Assembly (NCBI RefSeq): GCF_029581355.1
Contig: NZ_CP120849.1
Span: forward strand, 5,302,501 to 5,366,500
Length of the DNA stretch: 64,000 nt
Reading direction: 5' to 3'
DNA from: Parabacteroides chongii
Lineage (GTDB): Bacteria > Bacteroidota > Bacteroidia > Bacteroidales > Tannerellaceae
A program made the position numbers and the translations under genes. This document shows, piece after piece, positions 17,856 through 26,736 of the stretch. The notes under the pieces were generated by a model. The model saw nothing but the letters and a program-made list of their open reading frames with translations. It was not told the origin of the DNA and ran no database searches. Position 1 is the stretch's first letter. Every line of letters begins with the position of its first letter.

Positions 17856-18881
17856 ATGGATACAGTAAGTCCCTCTAAAAAAACATCGGGCAATAGTATG
17901 GTATGGCTTATCGTCATACTGATTGTTGCTGTTGGCATTGCTTTCCTTTGGTGGTGGAACTACCGCAAATATATCTCGACCGACGATGCAAACCTCGACA
18001 GTTTCCGGGTTAGCGTTGCGGTGCAAGTTATGGCTCCGATGCTTAAACAGTATGCCTGGGAAGGCGATACGGTGAAAGCCGGTACGATCCTGGCCGAACT
18101 GGATAGCAGCACGGTTGTTGCCCAATTGCAGGAAGCCGTTGCACGCCGGGAGGAAATGGTTGCCAACCTGAAACTGGATAAAGAGAATCTCAACACGGCG
18201 ATCAAGAACCTGAGCCTGGCAGAGATCGACTATCATCAGGCTGAAGTAAACTACCGCCGCGACAAAAAGTTATACGGAAGTGATGCTGTTTCGCAAGAGA
18301 CATTCCAAAATACGGAAGATACCTATAAAAGTGCCGCCATAAAAGTGGATGTTGCCAAAGATCAAATCAAGATATCGCAAGCACGGATCGCCGCCGGAGA
18401 AGCAGCTATCGTTTCGGCAAATGCCGCTATCGAGTCCACCCGCGTATCCCTGGGATATTACCGGATCACGGCTCCGGTCGACGGGGTGATAGCGAAACGC
18501 TGGTCGCTGCCCGGCGATATCATCCAACCGGGACAAACGCTTTTCACCATCAACGAAGGTAAAGACCTGTGGGTTGCCGTCTATCTCGAAGAGACTAAAT
18601 TCGACCACATCAGGATGGGACAACCGGCAATCTTCACGCTCGATGCCTTCCCCGACCTGACCTTCTCCGGAAAGATCTTCTATATAGGTACGAATACGGC
18701 CTCGGAGTTTTCGCTTATCCCTCCCAACAATGCTTCGGGCAATTATACGAAAGTGGCACAACGTATCCCTCTGAAAATATCCATCGACAAGACCGTAGGG
18801 AAAAAAGACAAAGTAGAAAAGCCGAAACTTGTCTCCGGAATGTCTGCAACCGTTAAGATCGAAAAGGAAAAGTCAAAATGA
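17856..18881 (+). CDS. HlyD/EmrA-type membrane fusion protein
   Basis: 341 residues. A short cytoplasmic N-terminus and one transmembrane helix (about 17-35) are followed by split biotinyl-lipoyl-like halves (YISTDDANL ... VMAPM and YRITAPVDGVIAKRWSLPGDIIQPGQ) around a long alpha-helical hairpin (about 90-205), then a beta-barrel domain. This is the periplasmic adaptor of an EmrAB-type efflux pump. It overlaps the MFS gene by 4 nt (ATGA). No TolC-like outer-membrane gene is next to it. Confidence 0.9.
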   Translation: MDTVSPSKKTSGNSMVWLIVILIVAVGIAFLWWWNYRKYISTDDANLDSFRVSVAVQVMAPMLKQYAWEGDTVKAGTILAELDSSTVVAQLQEAVARREEMVANLKLDKENLNTAIKNLSLAEIDYHQAEVNYRRDKKLYGSDAVSQETFQNTEDTYKSAAIKVDVAKDQIKISQARIAAGEAAIVSANAAIESTRVSLGYYRITAPVDGVIAKRWSLPGDIIQPGQTLFTINEGKDLWVAVYLEETKFDHIRMGQPAIFTLDAFPDLTFSGKIFYIGTNTASEFSLIPPNNASGNYTKVAQRIPLKISIDKTVGKKDKVEKPKLVSGMSATVKIEKEKSK

Positions 18882-20431
18882 TGGACAAGACGGATAACAC
18901 AAGCAACAGTTCGTATAAATGGCTGGTACTGGGCAATATTATGATCGGTACATTCATGGCTGTGCTCGACTCGACCGTTGTCAATACCGGACTGCCTGCC
19001 ATTATGGGTACGCTCGGGGCAAGTATCAATACGGCCGAATGGGTGCTTACCGGTTATATGCTGGCAATCGCCAGTATCCTTCCGGCAGCTGCCTGGTTAT
19101 CCGACCGCTTCGGATATAAAAAGATTTATTTCCTCTCCCTGTTGGTCTTCACTTTCGGCTCGTTCATGTGCGGCAACTCCACCTCTATCGAGGAATTAAT
19201 CTTCTGGCGCGTGATCGAAGGACTCGGCTGCGGGGCTATCATGCCGGTGGGTATGGCTATCGTGAGCAATGTATTCCCTCCCGAACAACGAGGGATGGCA
19301 CTGGGGTTCTGGGCGATCGCTTCGGCAGCATCGGTATCGTTCGGCCCGTCTATCGGGGGTTACCTGGTAGATAATATGAACTGGAACTATATATTTTATG
19401 TAAACGTTCCGGTCGGGGCACTGGCTTTGTTCTTTACGGCTATTTTGCAGAAAGAGTATAAAGCGCAGACGGTACAGCCTTTCGACATACCGGGATTTAT
19501 TACATCAGCTATCTTCCTTCCTTTATTTATGTATGGCCTGTCGGAAGTCAACTCGTCGACCAACACACAGGGGTGGAACAGTCCGACAGTATTAGGTTCC
19601 ATGTGGGTATCGGCTATCATGTTTATTCTGTTCATCTACTTCGAACTGACTGTGAAATATCCGCTTATCAACCTGCGTATATTCAAAGATCGTAATTTTG
19701 CACTCTCCAACCTGATGATGTTCATATTCGGTATCGGAATGTTCGGAAGTACGTTCCTGATCCCTCTTTATCTGCAAAACAACCTGGGATATTCGGCGTT
19801 TCAGGCTGGTATGTTCTTTATCCCGGTGGGGATCATCCAGGGTTTCTGTTCGCCCGCCGCCGGCGCTTTAGGACAGAAGATCAACCCGAAGATACTGATT
19901 GCCGCCGGACTGATCCTAATGTCACTCAGCTTCTATCTCAACTTTTATCTTTCTTTTCTTACGGAGAAATGGTATATCATGCTGAGTCTTTACCTGCGCG
20001 GTGTCGGCATGGGAATACTTTTCACCCCGTTATTAACCTTGTCGCTGGCTAAAATCGGAGTGGATATGATGGCACAGGCATCCAGCATCACCAATATCGT
20101 CCGCCAGATGGGTGGTAGCTTCGGCGTTGCAATCTTCAGCCACATGCTTACCGGGCGTACCAGTTATCATACCCAGCGTTACAGCGAAGCCTTGAACTAT
20201 ACCGGAGAAGTCTACCAGCAGACCATCGACAAGCTAAGTGCCTTCGCCTCACAAACCGCCGGAGCCACCGAACAGTCCGCCCGCTCCCTGGCCGAACAGG
20301 TCATAACCAAACGGCTCGAACTCGAAGCATACATCGGCGGTATCAACGACGATTTCTACATCGCATTCATCGTCACAATGATTTGTATCCTCCCGGTTTT
20401 CTGGCTTCAAAGGGTGAGAAAAACAAAGTGA
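18878..20431 (+). CDS. EmrB/QacA (DHA2) family MFS efflux transporter
   Basis: 517 residues with about 14 transmembrane helices. The motif-A-like loop SDRFGYKK (after TM2) and motif C-like GPSIGGYLVDN in TM5 mark a DHA2 drug:proton antiporter. It is coupled by a 4-nt overlap to the membrane fusion gene, forming a pump that would need an outer-membrane channel from elsewhere. The likely substrates are amphipathic drugs or toxic compounds. Confidence 0.92.
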   Translation: MMDKTDNTSNSSYKWLVLGNIMIGTFMAVLDSTVVNTGLPAIMGTLGASINTAEWVLTGYMLAIASILPAAAWLSDRFGYKKIYFLSLLVFTFGSFMCGNSTSIEELIFWRVIEGLGCGAIMPVGMAIVSNVFPPEQRGMALGFWAIASAASVSFGPSIGGYLVDNMNWNYIFYVNVPVGALALFFTAILQKEYKAQTVQPFDIPGFITSAIFLPLFMYGLSEVNSSTNTQGWNSPTVLGSMWVSAIMFILFIYFELTVKYPLINLRIFKDRNFALSNLMMFIFGIGMFGSTFLIPLYLQNNLGYSAFQAGMFFIPVGIIQGFCSPAAGALGQKINPKILIAAGLILMSLSFYLNFYLSFLTEKWYIMLSLYLRGVGMGILFTPLLTLSLAKIGVDMMAQASSITNIVRQMGGSFGVAIFSHMLTGRTSYHTQRYSEALNYTGEVYQQTIDKLSAFASQTAGATEQSARSLAEQVITKRLELEAYIGGINDDFYIAFIVTMICILPVFWLQRVRKTK

Positions 20432-20460
20432 CTCTACTTGCTTTTATCCAAACTAAAACA

Positions 20461-20468
20461 TATCTTTG
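20461..20468 (+). promoter_or_regulatory. -7 element of the nucleotidyltransferase gene
   Basis: TATCTTTG matches exactly and lies 32 nt before the ATG at 20501. Confidence 0.5.
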
Positions 20469-20500
20469 TTTCCATATAAAGTAATAAAGAATATAGCCAA

Positions 20501-20794
20501 ATGGAAACTACCCAGGAAATCCTCAATAAATTACGCGACTATAAAGCCGCTTTTGCTGAGAAATACGGGATTGAACGTCTCGGCTTGTTCGGTAGTTGTG
20601 CCCGTGGAGAGCAGGATGACCGCAGTGATATTGATGTGGTTATAAAAATGCAGAAGCCCAGTTATTTCACACATTTCTATATCCGGGAAGACCTGGAGAA
20701 TTTATTCAGAAACAAAGTCGATGTTATAACTTTACATGAAAACCAAACCGCCGCTTTTCGCCAAAATGTAGAACGAGATATAATCTATATCTGA
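20501..20794 (+). CDS. MNT-type nucleotidyltransferase domain protein
   Basis: 97-residue minimal nucleotidyltransferase. The signature LFGSCARGEQDDRSDIDVVI includes the GS...D-x-D active site, and a third acidic residue is in KVDVITL. Such proteins usually pair with a HEPN (DUF86) partner as an antitoxin that AMPylates the toxin, or act in defence. No HEPN frame follows in the next 360 bp or precedes it, so it is an orphan. It is preceded by its own promoter. Confidence 0.85.
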   Translation: METTQEILNKLRDYKAAFAEKYGIERLGLFGSCARGEQDDRSDIDVVIKMQKPSYFTHFYIREDLENLFRNKVDVITLHENQTAAFRQNVERDIIYI

Positions 20795-21156
20795 TATCTA
20801 TTTAGTAATCCCTTACACCCTTTTTCCTGTCAACTTTCCACTATTTTATCACTTTCTACTGAAAAAATGCTTGCATTTGAAAAATAATGTGTAATATTGC
20901 CCCTGCAATAAGATATGAAAACTAGAAAAAGAAAAGAATGATTGCAGGTATAGCATATTATACATGGGCATTGATGACCCCTTGGGGGGTTAGAATTTAC
21001 AAATAAACAAGCGCAGCGGCCACGTCCTGCATTGTTGCAATCATTTGTATTGCATCCTTTATGCCGGTTCCATCCGGTTCTTATTATCAATTAATTTAGT
21101 TACAAATAAATTGTCAATTGTCAACCGTCAATTGTCAACTAAAATAATACATACCG
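20795..21156 (+). promoter_or_regulatory. Leader region of the thr operon (possible attenuator)
   Basis: No full gene lies here. Two tiny frames overlap by ATGA: 20915-20941 (MKTRKRKE) and 20938-21006 (22 residues, MIAGIAYYTWALMTPWGV...). The segment ATGATTGCAGG (20938-20948) can pair either with CCTGCAAT upstream (20902-20909) or with TGCAATCAT downstream (about 21036-21044), two exclusive structures. The peptides are not Thr/Ile-rich, so classical threonine attenuation is not shown. A TTGTCAA-type repeat closes the region at 21114-21140. Confidence 0.35.
21114..21140. repeat. TCAA-TTGTCAA repeat copy upstream of thrA
   Basis: 27 bp made of TTGTCAA-like units. It matches the copy at 24077-24103 in the same orientation at about 22 of 27 positions and is inverted relative to the copy at 23606-23632. 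Confidence 0.65.
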
Positions 21157-23598
21157 ATGAAAGTATTGAAATTCGGCGGAACGTCCGTAGGTTCCGTGAA
21201 TAGTATTCTGAGTGTAAAGAAGATAGTAGAGGCTATTGAAGAGCCTGTAATCGTTGTCGTTTCTGCTTTGGGCGGCATTACCGACAAACTGCTGGCTACA
21301 TCTGCCATGGCAGCCAAAGGGGATGTTGGATACGAGAGAGAATTCTCCGAAATCATAACACGTCACCTGGACGTGATCCAGGGAGTTATTCCGGACAAGA
21401 TGAAACGCATCGAGGTACAGAAGAAAGTGATGAGCCTGCTGGACGAACTGGGAAATATCTTCAAAGGTGTGTACCTGATCAATGATCTGTCGGTCAAGAC
21501 ATCCGATACGATCGTCAGCTATGGGGAACGCATCTCTTCTTTGATCGTATCCAATGTGATCGAAGATGCCAAATTGTTCGATTCACGGAAGTTCATTAAA
21601 ACAGTCAAACAGTTCAACAAGCATACTGTAGATTTTGAGAAAACCAACCAATTGATCAAAGAGACATTCAATCCGCTGCCGAAAGTTTCGCTCGTACCCG
21701 GATTTATCTCTTCGAGCACGGAAAACGGAGAAGTAACAAATCTGGGACGCGGAGGTTCTGACTATACCGCTTCTATTTTGGCTACCGCCCTCGATGCTTC
21801 CGTTTTGGAAATCTGGACGGATGTGGACGGCTTTATGACAGCCGACCCGCGTGTGATCAGTTCGGCATACGTTATCGACCGGCTGACATTTACCGAAGCC
21901 ATGGAGTTGTGTAACTTCGGTGCCAAAGTGATCTATCCGCCGACGATCTATCCAGTTTATCATAAAAATATACCTATCCGCATCCTGAATACATTTAATC
22001 CGGAAGCACCGGGTACTTATATTTCCAAGGAGAAAGTAAAGGAAGAAGGAAAAGCCATTATCAAAGGTATTTCTTCTATCAATGATACCTGTCTGATTAC
22101 CGTACAAGGTTTGGGTATGGTCGGTGTGATCGGTGTCAACTACCGTATCTTTAAAACACTGGCTAAAAACGGTATCAGTGTATTTATGGTATCACAGGCT
22201 AGTTCTGAGAACAATACGACTTTCGCTGTCCGTAATGCGGATGCAGACCTGGCAGTAGAGGTTCTGAATGAGGAGTTTGCCCTCGAACGTGCCCAGGGAG
22301 ATATGAATGATACGGTTGCCGAGAAAGACCTGGCAACAGTCGCTATCGTCGGAGAAAACATGAAACGTACACCTGGTATCGCCGGCAGACTGTTCGGTAC
22401 ACTGGGTAGTGCAGGTATCAGCGTAATCGCTTGTGCGCAGGGAGCTTCCGAAACAAATATATCTTTCGTTATCAAGCTCAAATATCTGCGTAAGGCGTTA
22501 AACTCTATCCACGACTCCTTTTTTCTGTCACAGTATAAGGTTTTGAACCTGTTTATTGCAGGAGTAGGAACAGTCGGTGGCAATCTGCTGGAACAGATAC
22601 GTATCCAGCAACCTAAGCTAATGGAGCAAAACGGTCTAAAGCTGAATGTCGTAGGTATCGCCAACAGTAAACGGGCCCTTTTCCTGCGCGAAGGTCTGAA
22701 TCTGGAAAACTGTATCGAAGAACTGAAAAAGAACGGCGAAGAAAGTTCACCCGAACATCTGAGAGACGAGATCGTAAAGATGAATATCTTTAACTCCGTA
22801 TTCGTGGATTGTACGGCAACTCCGGCTGTATCCGACTTATATGAAACTTTGCTATATAATAACGTTTCAGTAGTCGCAGCCAATAAGATCGCAGCTTCTT
22901 CTTCTTATAGCAATTATATCAAACTAAAAGAAACAGCCCGTCATCGCGGTATCAAGTTCTTGTTTGAAACAAATGTGGGAGCCGGACTTCCTATCATTAA
23001 CACGATGAACGACCTGAGAAACAGCGGTGACCATATCCTGAAGCTGGAAGCCGTGCTTTCGGGTACATTAAATTATATATTCAATACACTCAGTGCGGAT
23101 ATACCTTTCAGTAAAGCGATCCAGATGGCAAAAGAAGAAGGTTATTCGGAGCCGGATCCTCGCATCGACCTGAGTGGCAAGGATGTATTACGTAAATTGG
23201 TTATCCTGGCTCGTGAAGCCGGTTATAAAGTAGAACAGGAAGATGTAAAACGAAACCTGTTCGTTCCGGATAAATATTTTGCAGGTTCGCTTGACGATTT
23301 CTGGTGTAATGTAAAGGAACTGGATGCCGGATTTGAAAGTAAACGTCAGCAACTGGAAGCCGAAGGGAAACGTTTCCGTTTCGTTGCAAAGATGGAAAAA
23401 GGAGCCTGCGAAATCGGTTTGCAGGAAGTGAACAGCCACCATCCGTTCTATGAACTGGAAGGCAGCAACAACATTATTATGATCTCTACCGAAAGATACC
23501 ACGAGTATCCTATGATAATAAAAGGCTATGGAGCCGGAGCCGATGTGACGGCGGCAGGCGTTTTCGCCGATATCATATCAATTGCTAACATACGTTAG
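21157..23598 (+). CDS. thrA: Bifunctional aspartate kinase / homoserine dehydrogenase I
   Basis: 813 residues joining two steps of threonine/methionine synthesis. The N-terminal aspartokinase domain (1-about 290; KFGGTSVGS at residue 4) is followed by ACT regulatory domains (about 310-460) and a C-terminal homoserine dehydrogenase (about 465-813; NAD-binding GVGTVGGNLLEQI, catalytic region GTLNYIFN and DLSGKDVLRKLVILAREAG). The length matches ThrA. First gene of the thr operon; a leader with possible alternative hairpins precedes it. Confidence 0.97.
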   Translation: MKVLKFGGTSVGSVNSILSVKKIVEAIEEPVIVVVSALGGITDKLLATSAMAAKGDVGYEREFSEIITRHLDVIQGVIPDKMKRIEVQKKVMSLLDELGNIFKGVYLINDLSVKTSDTIVSYGERISSLIVSNVIEDAKLFDSRKFIKTVKQFNKHTVDFEKTNQLIKETFNPLPKVSLVPGFISSSTENGEVTNLGRGGSDYTASILATALDASVLEIWTDVDGFMTADPRVISSAYVIDRLTFTEAMELCNFGAKVIYPPTIYPVYHKNIPIRILNTFNPEAPGTYISKEKVKEEGKAIIKGISSINDTCLITVQGLGMVGVIGVNYRIFKTLAKNGISVFMVSQASSENNTTFAVRNADADLAVEVLNEEFALERAQGDMNDTVAEKDLATVAIVGENMKRTPGIAGRLFGTLGSAGISVIACAQGASETNISFVIKLKYLRKALNSIHDSFFLSQYKVLNLFIAGVGTVGGNLLEQIRIQQPKLMEQNGLKLNVVGIANSKRALFLREGLNLENCIEELKKNGEESSPEHLRDEIVKMNIFNSVFVDCTATPAVSDLYETLLYNNVSVVAANKIAASSSYSNYIKLKETARHRGIKFLFETNVGAGLPIINTMNDLRNSGDHILKLEAVLSGTLNYIFNTLSADIPFSKAIQMAKEEGYSEPDPRIDLSGKDVLRKLVILAREAGYKVEQEDVKRNLFVPDKYFAGSLDDFWCNVKELDAGFESKRQQLEAEGKRFRFVAKMEKGACEIGLQEVNSHHPFYELEGSNNIIMISTERYHEYPMIIKGYGAGADVTAAGVFADIISIANIR

Positions 23599-23605
23599 CA
23601 ATTGA

Positions 23606-23632
23606 AGTTGACAGTTGACAAGTAACAGTTGA
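23606..23632. repeat. 27-bp inverted repeat, left copy flanking the four-helix-bundle gene
   Basis: Sequence begins AGTTGACAGTTGACAAGT. Its reverse complement occurs at 24077-24103 with 26 of 27 bases matching. The pair brackets the gene at 23705-24055. Confidence 0.8.
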
Positions 23633-23704
23633 CAGATAAAAATTCTAATTGTTACTTGTTGATTGTTTATATTAATGCAAAAATAATCAATAACAGTATT
23701 AACT

Positions 23705-24055
23705 ATGGAAAAAAGTATTACGAGAGAAAAAGCTTACAAATTCGCCATACGTATTGTTAAGCTTTATAAAGTGTTGTGTGGACGGAAAGAGTTTGTTTTA
23801 TCAAAACAGCTTTTACGTAGTGGTACATCTATTGGAGCTTTATTGAAGGAAAGTGAACATGCTCAGTCACGTGCCGATTTCATTAATAAAGTAAATATAG
23901 CTTTAAAAGAAGCCAATGAAAGCGAATACTGGATCATGCTTCTTAAAGATACTCAATATCTTACTTATTCAGAATATACTTCAATCATCAATGATTGCAG
24001 AGAATTAATAAGATTAACAATCAGTATTGTAAAAACAAGTAAACTAAATAGTTGA
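23705..24055 (+). CDS. Four helix bundle protein (23S rRNA intervening-sequence protein family)
   Basis: 116 residues predicted to be all-helical, with the family hallmarks SITREKAYKFAIRIVKLYK, LSKQLLRSGTSIGALLKES and FINKVNIALKEANESEYWI. This family was first found as proteins encoded by intervening sequences in 23S rRNA genes and is scattered through Bacteroidetes chromosomes; the molecular role is unknown. Here it sits between thrA and the next thr gene, on the same strand, bracketed by near-perfect 27-bp inverted repeats, which looks like an insertion into the operon. AT-richer than its neighbours. Confidence 0.88.
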   Translation: MEKSITREKAYKFAIRIVKLYKVLCGRKEFVLSKQLLRSGTSIGALLKESEHAQSRADFINKVNIALKEANESEYWIMLLKDTQYLTYSEYTSIINDCRELIRLTISIVKTSKLNS

Positions 24056-24076
24056 CTTAGACAGTTCCCCAAACTA

Positions 24077-24103
24077 TCAACTGTCACTTGTCAACTGTCA
24101 ACT
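24077..24103. repeat. 27-bp inverted repeat, right copy
   Basis: TCAACTGTCACTTGTCAACT and the following 7 bases form the reverse complement of 23606-23632 with one mismatch. It ends 7 nt before the ATG of the apgM-like gene. Confidence 0.8.
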
Positions 24104-24110
24104 GATAAAG

Positions 24111-25313
24111 ATGAAAAGTATTATTATTTTAGGAGACGGAATGGCAGATGAGCCAATCGAGGCATTAGGAGGCAAAACCCCTATGCAATATGCAGACACT
24201 CCCTATATGGACAAACTGGCTGCCCTGGGAGTAACCGGACAAATGAAAACCGTCGCCGACGGCTTCCACCCGGGAAGTGAAGTTGCCAATATGGCCGTAC
24301 TCGGATACGACCTGCCTAAAGTATATGAAGGACGCGGCGTACTGGAAGCAGCAAGCATCGGCGTTACCTTACAACCGGGTGAGATGGCTATGCGTTGTAA
24401 CCTTATTTGTGTTGAAGGAGAGATCCTGAAGAATCATTCCGCCGGACATATCTCTACAGAAGAAGCCGACGAACTAATCCAATGCCTCAACGAAAAGCAG
24501 GGTTCCAATAGAGTTAAGTTCTATACTGGCGTTTCATACCGTCACCTGCTGGTCATCAAGAATGGTGACAAACGGTTGGATTGTACACCTCCTCACGATG
24601 TTCCCCTCCATCCTTTCCGTCCACTAATGATCCAGCCGGAAGTACCGGAAGCAAAAGAGACAGCCGACCTGTTGAATGACCTGATTCTGAAATCGCAGGA
24701 GATACTGAAAGATCATCCGGTCAACCTGAAGCGTATAGCGGCAGGAAAAGATCCGGCAAACAGCATCTGGCCCTGGTCTCCCGGTTACCGCCCTGCCATG
24801 CAGACCATGCAGGAAATGTACGGATTCGGAAAAGGCTCCGTAATTTCGGCAGTGGACTTAATACGAGGTATCGGAGTTTATGCAGGTCTGGAAGTTATCA
24901 CCGTAGAAGGTGCAACCGGTCTGTACGACACCAACTATGAAGGGAAAGCATATGCTGCCCTCGAAGCATTAAAAACAAATGATTTCGTTTATCTCCACGT
25001 GGAAGCGAGCGACGAAGCAGGCCACGAAGGAGATGTCGAACTGAAAATAAAAACAATCGAATATCTGGATAAACGGGCGATCCGCATCATCTACGAAGAA
25101 CTACAGAAGTGGGATGAACCGGTAGCTATCGCCATACTCCCCGATCACCCGACTCCTTGTTCGATCCGTACCCATACCAATACTCCTGTCCCTTTCCTGA
25201 TCTATAAACCCGGACAGGAACCGGATACTGTCACTCGTTTCGATGAGTTCAGCGTTCTGAACGGAAAATATGGCGTACTTGAAAAAGATGAATTTATAAG
25301 AGAATTATTATGA
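24111..25313 (+). CDS. ApgM-like phosphoglycerate mutase family; proposed homoserine kinase
   Basis: 400 residues of the alkaline-phosphatase-superfamily cofactor-independent phosphoglycerate mutase group (IILGDGMADEP at the N-terminus, GSEVANMAVLGYD, EASDEAGHEGD and ILPDHPTPC carry metal ligands). No thrB-type kinase is present in this operon. This subgroup, lying between thrA and thrC in Bacteroides-type genomes, has been proposed as an alternative homoserine kinase, and the context supports that here. Its stop overlaps the thrC start (ATGA). Direct mutase activity cannot be excluded. Confidence 0.85.
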   Translation: MKSIIILGDGMADEPIEALGGKTPMQYADTPYMDKLAALGVTGQMKTVADGFHPGSEVANMAVLGYDLPKVYEGRGVLEAASIGVTLQPGEMAMRCNLICVEGEILKNHSAGHISTEEADELIQCLNEKQGSNRVKFYTGVSYRHLLVIKNGDKRLDCTPPHDVPLHPFRPLMIQPEVPEAKETADLLNDLILKSQEILKDHPVNLKRIAAGKDPANSIWPWSPGYRPAMQTMQEMYGFGKGSVISAVDLIRGIGVYAGLEVITVEGATGLYDTNYEGKAYAALEALKTNDFVYLHVEASDEAGHEGDVELKIKTIEYLDKRAIRIIYEELQKWDEPVAIAILPDHPTPCSIRTHTNTPVPFLIYKPGQEPDTVTRFDEFSVLNGKYGVLEKDEFIRELL

Positions 25314-26623
25314 AATATTACAGCACAAACAAACAAGCTCCCCTGGCTACTCTCGAAGAAGCCGTTGTAAAAGGTCTCGCAGGAGACAAAGGGTTATATA
25401 TGCCCGAGCGTATTGTCCGTCTGGATGAAGCGACAATCGACAATATGAAGAATCAGTCTTTTCACGAAATAGCCTGTACGGTAGCACAAGCTTTCTTCGG
25501 AGAAGATATCGAAACAGAAACATTGAACGAGATCGTAAAAGACACACTGGCATTCGACACACCGGTGGTAAACGTCTGTGAAAATATTTATAGCCTTGAA
25601 CTGTTCCATGGTCCGACACTGGCATTCAAAGATGTCGGCGGTCGTTTCATGGCACGTCTGCTGGGATATTTCATTAAGAAAGAGGGACTGAAGCAGGTCA
25701 ATGTGTTGGTTGCCACTTCGGGAGATACCGGCAGTGCTGTAGCCAACGGATTCCTGGGCGTACCGGGTATCCATGTGTATGTGCTCTATCCGAAAGGAAA
25801 AGTAAGCCCGATCCAGGAATGCCAGTTCACAACTCTCGGACAGAACATTACAGCACTGGAAATAGACGGTACTTTCGACGATTGCCAGGCATTGGTAAAA
25901 TCAGCTTTTATGGATGATGAACTGAACCGCCACATGAAGCTGACCTCTGCCAATTCGATCAATGTGGCCCGCTTCCTTCCGCAATCATTTTACTATTTTA
26001 ATGCGTATGCACAATTAGATAAAATAGGCAAAGCGGATAATCTGGTGATTTCCGTTCCCAGCGGAAACTTCGGGAATATCACTGCAGGTCTTTTTGCCAA
26101 TTGGATGGGATTGCCGGTAAAGCGCTTTATCGCAGCTAATAACCGCAACGACGTATTCCTCGAATACCTGAAAACCGGCGTTTACACTCCGCGTCCTTCT
26201 GTTGCAACCATAGCCAATGCTATGGATGTCGGCGATCCGAGTAATTTTGCCCGTATCATGGATCTATTCGATATCTATGGCGATAAACATCATGAAATAT
26301 GCCAGCGTATCAGCGGATACCGTTTCACAGACGAAGAGATCGAACATACTATCCGGTATGTATATAAAAACGATGGATATCTGCTCGACCCTCACGGAGC
26401 CTGTGGTTTCCAGGCTTTGATACAATATGCACTCGACACAGACGAGACCGGTCTTTTCCTGGAGACAGCTCATCCGGTGAAATTCAAAGGAACGGTTGAC
26501 CGTATTCTCGGTGCAGATATAGAGATCCCGAAAAAGTTGCAAGCCTTCATGCAGGGAACGAAGCAAAGCATCGAGCTAAGCAGTGATTTTGAGACATTTA
26601 AGTCTTATCTATTGGCCCAATAA
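25310..26623 (+). CDS. thrC: Threonine synthase
   Basis: 437-residue PLP enzyme converting O-phosphohomoserine to threonine. The PLP lysine is in LAFKDVGGRFMARLL (about residue 108), SGDTGSAVANGF and SVPSGNFGNITAG bind the cofactor phosphate, and the early STNKQAPLATLEEAVVKGLAGDKGLYMPE is the family N-terminus. The length is normal. Translation is coupled to the preceding gene by a 4-nt overlap. Transcription probably ends in the dyad array that starts 12 nt after the stop. Confidence 0.96.
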   Translation: MKYYSTNKQAPLATLEEAVVKGLAGDKGLYMPERIVRLDEATIDNMKNQSFHEIACTVAQAFFGEDIETETLNEIVKDTLAFDTPVVNVCENIYSLELFHGPTLAFKDVGGRFMARLLGYFIKKEGLKQVNVLVATSGDTGSAVANGFLGVPGIHVYVLYPKGKVSPIQECQFTTLGQNITALEIDGTFDDCQALVKSAFMDDELNRHMKLTSANSINVARFLPQSFYYFNAYAQLDKIGKADNLVISVPSGNFGNITAGLFANWMGLPVKRFIAANNRNDVFLEYLKTGVYTPRPSVATIANAMDVGDPSNFARIMDLFDIYGDKHHEICQRISGYRFTDEEIEHTIRYVYKNDGYLLDPHGACGFQALIQYALDTDETGLFLETAHPVKFKGTVDRILGADIEIPKKLQAFMQGTKQSIELSSDFETFKSYLLAQ

Positions 26624-26634
26624 AAGCATGTAAA

Positions 26635-26716
26635 AAAAGACCGGTCTTTTGAAATCAAAAGTCCCTTATTTTGATTTCAAAAGTCAGGACTTAACATTTC
26701 AAAAGACCTATCTTTT
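26635..26716. repeat. Phased dyad array 3 (TCAAAAG / CTTTTGA half-sites)
   Basis: Three 22-bp units start at 26643, 26665 and 26687. Two classes of dyad alternate. AAAAGACC/GGTCTTTT-type centres are at 26642.5 (a perfect 16-bp palindrome), 26686.5 and 26708.5, with a degenerate one at 26664.5. TTTTGAnnTCAAAA-type centres are at 26653.5 and 26675.5, with a degenerate one at 26697.5. Spacing is 11 bp throughout. It fills the space between convergent thrC and the DUF488 gene and has A- and T-runs at its two ends, so it may also terminate both transcripts. Confidence 0.88.
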
Positions 26717-26736
26717 TTTCTACATTTACCGGATGC

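Noticed and set aside
20830..21090. 86-codon minus-strand frame in the thrA leader
   Set aside because: Cys-rich, low-quality translation with no promoter; antisense to the leader structures.
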